Shown here one piece after another: positions 1 to 7,548 of a DNA stretch of 12,538 nt. The translations under genes were made by a program, and so were the position numbers. Under the pieces are notes generated by a model that saw only the letters and a list, made by a program, of their open reading frames with translations, did no database searches and was not told the origin of the DNA. Source of the stretch: Conidiobolus incongruus B7586 (taxonomy: Eukaryota; Entomophthoromycota; Entomophthoromycetes; Entomophthorales; Conidiobolaceae); NCBI GenBank assembly GCA_000697335.1, contig JNEM01013248.1:1-12538 (forward strand), in the 5' to 3' direction. Position 1 is the first letter of the stretch. The number at the start of each line of letters is the position of its first letter.

Positions 1-639
1 AATCTAAATAATTTTTAATAAATCTTTTAAATACTTAAATTAGATTTAATATTTAATATTCTTAATTAAAGGCATCAATTAAATAAATATATTATTATTA
101 TTATTTATTAAAAGATATTATCTTTTATAATATATTAATTAAATTGAATCAAAAATTTTCAAATAAAAACAACTTATTATTTATTAAAAATCAATAAAAT
201 ATTTGTTTCTTTAATTGGATAATTTGAATTATTTTGATTTTCAAATTGAATTAAATTAAAATTAGTTAATTTGATAAATATTCCATATATTTTATTTAAC
301 ATTTAATTTCAAAATAAAAAAATTAAATTGAATCAAAATTTTACTATAAAATTTACAAACTAAACAAAACAAAAATTTTTTATTAAGATTTGAAAATAAT
401 ATAACAAATAATTATTATCCTATAATTTATTAGTTTTTATCAAGTATTATAATTTTATTTTTATAATATTAATTTATTATATTGTTTTAAAGGTTAATCA
501 AATAATTGTATATTTTTTAATTTAATATTTTAAATTAAAAATATTTAAATCACTAAATTAATTACTTAAATAAATTCAAAACTTATATATCGATAATGAT
601 TTAAAATATTATCATATTAACAAAAATACTATATCATAC
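1..639. other. AT-rich intergenic DNA, no gene seen
   Basis: This stretch is very AT-rich, with short homopolymer runs and stops in every frame. I see no open frame of useful length, no tRNA-like arms and no G+C-richer island until about 640. The - strand relic to its right may fade out into it, because weak similarity to the seventh membrane helix can be argued down to about 620. Confidence 0.7.
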
Positions 640-1300
640 TCAATTGAAGGTTTTCAAAGTTACTAGAATTGTAGATTTTTTTCCAGTAACCCACTTTTTA
701 ATAAATACTTGACCCTTCCTAAGAGAGAGGGCAAAAAAAGGAAGAGAATAATCTTGGGTTAAAATACCATTATTGTGAAATCTTTCATTACCTCCAGTTT
801 GAGTATATTTAATTATTCTCTATCCATTGTTCATTGTCTTCAAAGAGGTTAATACCAATATATCATCAAGTTACAATATTGACTGAAACTAAATCCAAGA
901 TTATGCCCAAATAATGTCAGTAATTAACTGTCATTCCAATTGAGGTAGTAATGAAATCGAGTCAAGCTAGACTTGAAATCACCAAGTTGTCAATTGCATG
1001 GTAAGCTGATATAGTTACTGAGTAAGTGATACAAAATACCATAACAATCTGATATAAGTTTTTATCTAACGATATATTAAATAAAATGAAAAGATAAAGA
1101 TCCATACTAAGTAAAATAATCAAATAGTCACAAATTAAGAGTGGAACAGTCAGTATCACACAATTTATTATATATTTCATATGAGGTTAGATTAACTAAT
1201 TATGACCATAATCCCAAAAGAAATATTAAAAAATAAGATTATAAAAATTAACAATCAATATTAATAATTATTCTCAATAAATTCAAATCTGGATTATTAG
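640..1300 (-). pseudogene. decayed family A GPCR-like gene (paralogue of the gene at 5888-6817)
   Basis: Read on the - strand, this is a broken relative of the intact receptor at 5888-6817. About 1295-1266 encodes NPDLNLLRIIINID, matching NTDLSLLKIISAVD before helix 2 of the intact protein. The longest open stretch, 1180-962, covers helices 3 and 4: VILTVPLLICDYLIILL against LMLTVPLLIGGYLISLL, then a degenerate helix 4 and outer loop. About 930-850 keeps ITTSIGMTVNY and YIGINLF, matching the helix 5 region. About 790-680 keeps an EVMKDF-like segment, helix 6 and GRVKYLLKSGLLEK, matching GKTIVFLKELVTGEK. Weak traces of helix 1 may reach about 1350. Several stops and frame changes interrupt it and the start is lost, so it cannot encode a receptor. 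It lies opposite in orientation to the other two copies. Edges are approximate. This is an old host gene copy, not a mobile element. Confidence 0.8.
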
Positions 1301-3604
1301 TTTTTTCATTTTAATTTTAATATTATCATAAAATATTTTGAAATAGAAGCTAATATATTAAATACAATTAAGCAAATTATTTTATACTTTAAAAATTTTG
1401 ATTTAATAATTAATATTAATTCAGTTATTATTACTATAATATTATTTACTTTCTTATTATAATAAAAATAATTTAACTCTTATTATTAATTAATTTAAAT
1501 TTTCATTAAGTTTCAATTTGGATAAAAAAAATAATAAAATATGTAACATTTATTAAATTACTACCCAATCAACTATATTAATTTTATTCCATTTAATTTC
1601 TTTTAATTTGTTATTACAATTAATGAAATTTAAAATAATTTATTTAGAGTTTTATTAGGTAATAGATTTAGTAGATTGAATCGTTAATATAAAGATAATT
1701 TATTGATTTTTCAAACAATTTTGGTAAAATTGGATTAATTATTAATATAAATTATATTCAGAGTAATATTAGTATTTTGTTAAATAACTAATTATAGACT
1801 TTGGTATATCACATTTTAACAACAGTCCTTTATAGTTGATAAGTTTGATTTAGAGCATAAAAATATTCATATAATTTTATATTGAATAAAAAATAAAAAG
1901 GAAAAAATCCTATTTGTTAGAATATTAATTGAATTCAAATTAATAAAATTGGAAACACAACATGATATTTGATTATAATGAAAAAATAAAAATCAAGTTT
2001 GAATTAATTAATTTTAAATTATTGACTACATAATAGAATTAATACTATTGAACTAATCATGATTAATGTTTTTTTAATAGTAAAGTTAAAATAACCATAG
2101 TAAACTGAAAAAGTGAACTTAACTATTAAAATCATCTGATCTTAGAACTAATAAAGTACCGATTGAAACAATCTATTCTGTTTGAAACTAAATAGTGAAA
2201 CACTCTGAATCAAATTTTGAAATTTTGATATCTAATGATTAAACTGAATTGAATAGAATAATATTCTAGTTCTGGTTGAGGATTGATTTGGTGCTCAAAT
2301 CTTTATATGATTATTTTTTGAATATATATTAGATTAAAAATATTAAAGGAAATACAGTTTTTGTAATCAACTGATTGAAATTTGTTTAAATGGTTGGGCA
2401 TGAAGCCTAATAAGTGAAAGCTACCTCACTGTTGTGTTTGAATAATTTTAAAACCTGAATTATAGTCAATTTATATAATATACAAATTATTCTTATATAT
2501 ACTTAATGTTTAATAATATTTAAGGTTTATTAAATTGCTCAGCAATACTGACGTTAAAACGCTTGTTATAACAAGTTCAAAATATTTTGGGGATATACAA
2601 AATATGAAGTTTATCTTGATCAAATACGATATAGAGCATTATTATAATTATTCATGTATATCATATAGTGAAATATACTATCATTGGTTATTTTTATCTA
2701 ATAAACTTTAATAAATAATATCTTGCTAAACTTTTAATATTAAAGATCAAATTTTAATATGATATGAAGTTATAAATTCATATCACTTTTTTAATACAAG
2801 ATTTTCTCAACCTTTAATCTTTTCATTCTTAATAATTGATCTAAATATTACTCATATTTTATTTAAAAAATTCTAAAATAACATTGCTTGGCTATTTATT
2901 TATTCAATTATTAATAAATAGTTTAAATTTTATTTCGTAATAATAATAAATTTTACATAATTGGAAATTTGTAAATTGATAGATAGTAGTTAATAATAAT
3001 TTTATATTAAAGATATCAATTTATCTAAGTATTCTCCCTTTAATTATACAAAACAGGTCACTACTTATAATATAATTCAATTCAAGCTTTTCAATTCTAA
3101 ATTTTGTTTAATGGAATAATCTGACATTATCTTCAATATTAAATTAATTCTGAATAAATTTTAATTTGTCAGAGGAAGTTTCCATAAATAGATTATTTAA
3201 TCGGTTATTCAATTATATTCTGTTTTCTTATTTCTTTAATATATTTCAAATTCAAAATTGTCTTTGTGAGCTCAATTGAAAAGAAATAGTGTTATATACA
3301 ATATTTAACTACTGGTTCTATTAAACATAGTATAAAAAATATATAATAGTAATCAAATTAACAATTATATTGTAGGTTTAACGACTAAATAAATTCAATT
3401 ATACAATAATGTTCAATTCAAACAATATGAAATTATATAAATCCTTGTTTATCTAGATTAAAATTTGAATTTAAATTGAAAGTTTTATTAATTAATTATA
3501 TATAGTTTTAGAAAAAAAATTAATTCAAACAAAATCAAAAAATTTTATATTAAAAATATTTGTATTTTAATTTGAATTCAAGATTCAAATAGTTAATATA
3601 AAGT
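1301..3604. other. AT-rich intergenic DNA with a possible small unidentified relic near 2380-2700
   Basis: This is mostly featureless AT-rich spacer. Around 2380-2640 the G+C content rises visibly, and the + strand is open from 2517 to about 2705 (it includes SNTDVKTLVITSSKYF) without a start codon. An open run of that length is not rare by chance in such AT-rich DNA. Its leucine/isoleucine spacing only vaguely recalls a leucine-rich repeat, so I make no gene call. A 9-bp inverted repeat (2760-2768 and 2777-2785, 8-nt loop) lies just to the right. I see nothing else that I can support. Confidence 0.5.
2534..2575. repeat. three adjacent small palindromes
   Basis: Three inverted repeats lie almost end to end. 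ATTGCT-C-AGCAAT is at 2534-2546. CGTT-AA-AACG is at 2552-2561. The gapless 14-bp CTTGTTATAACAAG is at 2562-2575. The block is clearly richer in G+C than its surroundings. It could be a set of protein-binding sites, a hairpin-forming patch or chance. No gene start is close by, so a regulatory role is not assigned. Confidence 0.55.
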
Positions 3605-4305
3605 TCATATCCAAAATTGCTCCTCGAGACCTATTCATGAGTATGTTGCGAATTTTGATAAATTCAACGACCTGTAGAATGATTTTTTGAAATTGGATAT
3701 TACAAATAATACCGATTTGATTTGGTTGAAAGTACTAAGCATTGTAACTCTTTAAACCTTTATTAGCTTATTTGTCAAGTTCTAACTGTGGTACTTTCCG
3801 CACAATTTGCTGGTATATTTGAACACTTGCACATATCAAATACTGGCAGTACTTTTAATTATCTATCCTCTTGCTTTAACTGCATGCTGTGATTAATAAT
3901 CCTATATTTCTGAGACCAGTTGGACTCCTTATAGAGAGTTAACAATCGATGCAAAATTGCATTTTTAACTACATCCAAATGCTGTTCTAGGTATTTCAAT
4001 TTCACCCATTACAATTTGAAGCTACCTCAACATTATTTGATTTCGGTATCGGCAATTAACGCGAGATTTTGCACTCCTCGAGTTACTTCACAGCATTCGA
4101 ATCCATCGCCACCTTACTAATGTATTTATCACCTCACAGCGGCAAAGCCATCATATTTTGGTCAGGGTTCAAAACTGAAAAAAATAAACACTAGGAGCTG
4201 AATCAATTACATTTTTTATTCAGGTTTACTTGAAGTATTAAAATTAATTTTGTAACTTAACATTAGAAATGAGAAAGGAGTTGGTCAATTATCTAATTTT
4301 TCAAA
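3605..4305 (+). pseudogene. decayed family A GPCR-like gene, nearly full length but lacking helix 3
   Basis: This is a broken copy related to the receptor at 5888-6817, in the same orientation and about 2.3 kb upstream of it. The order of matching parts is preserved: IAPRDLFMSMLRILINSTTC against ISPQVLFMSVVGILVCTPTC (helix 1), NTDLIWLKVLSIVTL (helix 2 start), LWYFPHNLLVYLNTC against LWYFPYNWLVYSQTWC, ILAVLLIIYPLALT against IAILLIIYPLSVT (helix 4), FRYRQLTRDFALL against FRYRQLKRDHALL (inner loop 3), and MRKELVNYLIF near the C-terminal helix. A perfect 14-base match (3786-3799 against 6116-6129) lies in the second group. At 3830/3831 the frame passes directly from the conserved cysteine to helix 4, so about 38 codons are missing, including all of helix 3 and its K-R-Y motif. 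About 12 codons of loop 3 are also gone. Stops and frame changes are scattered through the rest. Edges are approximate. Confidence 0.88.
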
Positions 4306-5716
4306 ATTCAACAGTTTAAAAGATGATGATAATAATAATTTAGTTGTAATTATTAATATAATAAATTAGTCTTGAGTCAGGTATCACCGATTAAGCAATT
4401 ATTTAGTTTATGAATATATCATTTTGATTACTTATTTGTTTTGTTATATAATAAACTGAATTCTACAACATACACTTATAATATAAACCCACTAAATAAA
4501 GGTATTGAGATAATTATCAATTAGTAAAGTTATTTTTTAAATAGAATTTTATGAAATAATTATTAAAAAAATTAAAAATTATTTATATTGATAAAAATAA
4601 TAATCAAACTAATTATTATTTATTTATATTTGATTTTAATATAATATTATATTATAATTTTTAAAAAATTTATTTATAGCTAAATTATAAAACCATTATT
4701 ACATTCGCATTTTTCATATAATATATATTATATAAAATTTTCAATTTCTTTCATTTACCAAAAATTGCAACAAACAAAAGAAAATACTAAAACTATATGA
4801 TCAATTACTTAATTTTTATTAACCTTATTAAGACTGTAAAAGTACTATAATGGTATATTCATTCATTAGTATTATATCTCACTGAATTTCAATAAGCATT
4901 CTTTCATATATTTTGTTCGTAATAAGATATATTACTTTGAACTCAAATCAAAATTACTCTAGTTATTTAATACTAGTCAATTAAATTTTTGATAGTGACT
5001 AAGAATTCAACTCTGACCATTGAGTTAAAATAAAACATGATGCTAAATTGTACATATAGCCCACTGTTATATAGGTCATGGTATATATTTATTTCATTTC
5101 AACAATCATTCGAATAAAACTTGGCTAAAAAATTGTGTTACAAATACATGAACCTGGCTTAAAAATTGTATACATATTTAGTATATCAATAATAACTTCA
5201 ATCTTTATCATGGTCCTTCATAAATCGAACCATATTATCCATTTATCTAATATATATTAAAAACAAAATATAATCTTATTGGCAGGTTGTAGTATCAATT
5301 TACTATCAATACTTGACAATTTGAGTTTAAAAGATTTTATTTTAATGAGAAAAAAAAGGAAACTTTTACTTTGTAATATAAGTTGAATAATTTGATTAAA
5401 TTAAAAGTATATCAATCTAATACCTTTTGTATCAAGATTTAACAATATATATTACTCAAAATTAAATCATTTCATAATATGAACGAATAAAATAAAAATT
5501 GGTTTGATGAATATAGCTACATAATCTTTATTATCACTATTTTTGAACCATTCTTTATATTATCTCAGTTTTATCAATTTTTATAAATACTTGAATTGGG
5601 ATTATAACATAATATATATTAAAATATTAAATTTAATAATATAAATTTCAAAGATTTATATTTTTATCAAAGATCGACAATAACTTAATATTATTAATTA
5701 CTTTTATTCAAATTGA
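4306..5716. other. AT-rich intergenic DNA upstream of the GPCR gene
   Basis: No open frame with protein-like composition was found on either strand. The part at about 4820-5230 is slightly less AT-rich than the rest and contains a diverged direct repeat, annotated separately, but no recognisable coding relic. The right end would hold the GPCR promoter. I see no TATA-like element at a convincing distance that stands out from the AT background, so no promoter is called. Confidence 0.6.
5119..5180. repeat. diverged direct repeat, period about 33 bp
   Basis: Two neighbouring units start ACTTGGCTAAAAAATTGTG (5119) and ACCTGGCTTAAAAATTGTA (5152) and stay alignable for about 28 bases. They look like a small tandem duplication that has since diverged. 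No function is assigned. Confidence 0.55.
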
Positions 5717-5887
5717 CGCAATTTTTTCCAAATTATTAATTTGATTCAAAGTTCAATCAAATCAATTTCAATAAATTTCACACTGGATCAAGTTGGGTCT
5801 CAAATTGAAAATTTGATAAATACTGGTGAATATATTATAAGTATTCAAATACTTCAGAATTTGAATGTTAAGTGTAAATTATCAAGT
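5717..5887 (+). other. open in-frame leader of the GPCR gene without an ATG
   Basis: The GPCR frame stays open from just after a TGA at 5714-5716 up to the first ATG at 5888, 57 codons in all. There is no ATG in it; only a TTG at 5741 could start it, which would be unusual for a eukaryotic nuclear gene. The translation includes FTLDQVGSQIENLINTGEY, which looks more like protein than random AT-rich DNA. It may be 5' untranslated sequence, or the 3' part of a coding region joined to an upstream exon that I could not find. Confidence 0.45.
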
Positions 5888-6817
5888 ATGGATTTGGAAT
5901 CGAAATTAGAAATTGAAGCGAGGAGTTTGGACTTTAAAGCCATTATTTCTCCTCAGGTGCTTTTTATGAGTGTTGTAGGGATATTGGTATGTACACCTAC
6001 TTGTTATATCATTTACACCAGATTGAACGCACAAAGGAATACTGATTTGAGTTTATTGAAAATCATAAGTGCTGTGGATCTCTACATCTCAGTGAGCTTA
6101 TTTATCAACTTCTGGCTGTGGTACTTTCCTTACAATTGGCTCGTGTACTCTCAAACTTGGTGTCGGCTACAATGCTTGATGCTGACCGTGCCACTGCTTA
6201 TCGGTGGCTATCTCATCAGTTTATTGAGCTTCAAGCGATACTTACAAATTGTATTCAACAAAACTTTGAACGCCCGTACTTATAAGACTATCGCAATCCT
6301 GCTCATTATTTATCCTCTTTCCGTAACTGGTTACGGTTCTATTACTGGCGCTGTGAATCTCAGTCCCGCGGGACTGTACTGCACAGCCACAGCAATTGGT
6401 ATGAAATTTAATTTTGGACTATTCTCCAGCACTACCTTGGGACTCATATCGTTTACCATTACCACATGGAGCTATATAAGTATCAGCTGGTTTCGGTACC
6501 GACAATTAAAGCGAGACCATGCACTGCTCAATCTCCCACAAGACAAAGTTATGAAAGAAGTCACCTCCACAGTATTCAAATCGGCCACAATTCTACTCTT
6601 ATACCTGGCTTCCCATATGGGCAAAACCATCGTCTTTTTAAAAGAATTAGTCACTGGGGAAAAGAGAACAATTGAAGGGGATGCTATTACCTTTAATTTA
6701 CTATGTTATTCAAGTTTAATTGACGTAATATTATTTTTAAATTTTAATCAAGATATTAAAGAAGAATTAAAAAAAATAATGAAATTATTCAAATTGAAAA
6801 ATTTTAACTGTTTTTAA
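5888..6817 (+). CDS. family A (rhodopsin-like) G protein-coupled receptor
   Basis: This predicts a 309-residue plasma-membrane receptor that would signal through a heterotrimeric G protein; the ligand is unknown. Seven hydrophobic helices can be placed at about residues 22-43, 57-79, 95-114, 132-152, 178-200, 228-250 and 267-285. Class A marks are Cys92 before helix 3 and Cys165 in outer loop 2 (the likely disulphide), K116-R117-Y118 after helix 3 in the place of D/E-R-Y, and SSLIDVILFLNFNQDIKEEL at the helix 7/helix 8 junction, where Asp279 takes the Asn/Asp place of N/DPxxY but the Pro and Tyr are absent. A C-x-W-P motif in helix 6 is also missing. The basic loop 3 (about 202-226) and lysine-rich tail face the cytoplasm. 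I chose ATG 5888 because it is the first ATG in frame, has A at -3 and G at +4, and leaves a short N-terminus. No introns are needed. Two broken relatives lie upstream. The style matches receptors I recall from Conidiobolus. Confidence 0.85.
   Translation: MDLESKLEIEARSLDFKAIISPQVLFMSVVGILVCTPTCYIIYTRLNAQRNTDLSLLKIISAVDLYISVSLFINFWLWYFPYNWLVYSQTWCRLQCLMLTVPLLIGGYLISLLSFKRYLQIVFNKTLNARTYKTIAILLIIYPLSVTGYGSITGAVNLSPAGLYCTATAIGMKFNFGLFSSTTLGLISFTITTWSYISISWFRYRQLKRDHALLNLPQDKVMKEVTSTVFKSATILLLYLASHMGKTIVFLKELVTGEKRTIEGDAITFNLLCYSSLIDVILFLNFNQDIKEELKKIMKLFKLKNFNCF
6361..6376. repeat. perfect 16-bp G+C-rich palindrome inside the GPCR gene
   Basis: CAGTCCCGCGGGACTG is its own reverse complement. 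It contains two CpG steps and sits in one of the most AT-rich genomic settings possible. It encodes part of outer loop 2 (S-P-A-G-L), just before Cys165. The coding constraint alone does not require it. Confidence 0.85.
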
Positions 6818-6843
6818 AGTTAAAACTGTTAAAATTGAATATC

Positions 6844-6849
6844 AATAAA
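6844..6849 (+). terminator. polyadenylation signal AATAAA of the GPCR gene
   Basis: The exact AATAAA hexamer begins 27 bases after the stop codon of the receptor, a normal place for a 3' end signal. AATAAA-like words are common in such DNA, so position rather than sequence is the main support. Confidence 0.5.
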
Positions 6850-7119
6850 GTTATTTAAAAAAAATTTATTTCTATTGTTAAATTTGCAACTTTTATTTAA
6901 TCTTTTATCTATTAATGAATTCTGTAATATAAGAAGAGAAATTTTCAATTTCTATATTTTGAATAAGAAATTTAGAAATTAATTAAAATGTATAATTAAT
7001 TATTGAAAAATCAATTATTATCAATTTTTTAATTTCAAAGTATTATATTTTATTAATATTTTGAAATTTAGTTGAGGAAATTTAAAATTTAATGTTAAAC
7101 ATATATTATTTCAATCATA

Positions 7120-7152
7120 TAAATGAGTACTTATATCATGTTTACTCATTTA
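7120..7152. repeat. 10-bp inverted repeat (hairpin) between convergent genes
   Basis: TAAATGAGTA (7120-7129) and TACTCATTTA (7143-7152) are exact reverse complements around a 13-nt loop. It sits about 300 bp past the GPCR stop and 400 bp past the URI stop. It could help 3' end formation on either strand or be chance in low-complexity DNA. Confidence 0.4.
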
Positions 7153-7548
7153 ATCTCCAATTCAATATTAAATGTAATAAAATTTTGATTTTCAATCAAT
7201 TTTATAAATTTATAAATTAGAATATTAAAAATGGAAAATCTTCAAAGTATAATATACCATTAGTTAATTAATACTCAACATTATATTGAAATGTTAAATA
7301 AAATATGATTTAAAATTTATGAACTATTCAAAAGTAATATAAATGTTAATAATTTGAAATTTTTCTCACTCCAATCAATTAATATTAGAAATAATTAAAT
7401 TAATAAAATTATTCAAATAAACTCATCCATATCTCCAAAATTGATATATGTTTATAAATTAATGCACTAGATAACAATTTGAATATGAAAAAAAAGAACA
7501 CTATAAAAATTTAATTACCAATCTATTAATTACAATATTAAATATGAA

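Larger units (their letters stand above)
6818..7548. other. convergent intergenic spacer between the GPCR and URI genes
   Basis: This spacer separates two genes that are transcribed towards each other, so it should hold both 3' ends. It contains a canonical AATAAA for the GPCR at 6844-6849 and a weaker ATTAAA for the URI-like gene on the - strand (7515-7510). A hairpin-capable inverted repeat lies near the middle. No gene is seen. Confidence 0.65.

Noticed and set aside
2419-2450. AGCTACCTCA word shared with the + strand receptor relic (about 4020)
   Set aside because: The match is only 10 bases and the flanks do not align with the receptor, so a fourth copy is not supported.
2760-2785. 9-bp inverted repeat with an 8-nt loop
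   Set aside because: Stems this short and AT-rich are expected by chance here; no gene end lies near.
4091-4110. Word resembling a tRNA T-loop (TTCGAATCC)
   Set aside because: It lies inside the receptor relic, where it aligns with receptor codons, and no cloverleaf arms surround it.
6466-6675. Open frames on both strands inside the receptor gene
   Set aside because: They are shadows of the GPCR coding frame, which has membrane helices and family motifs.
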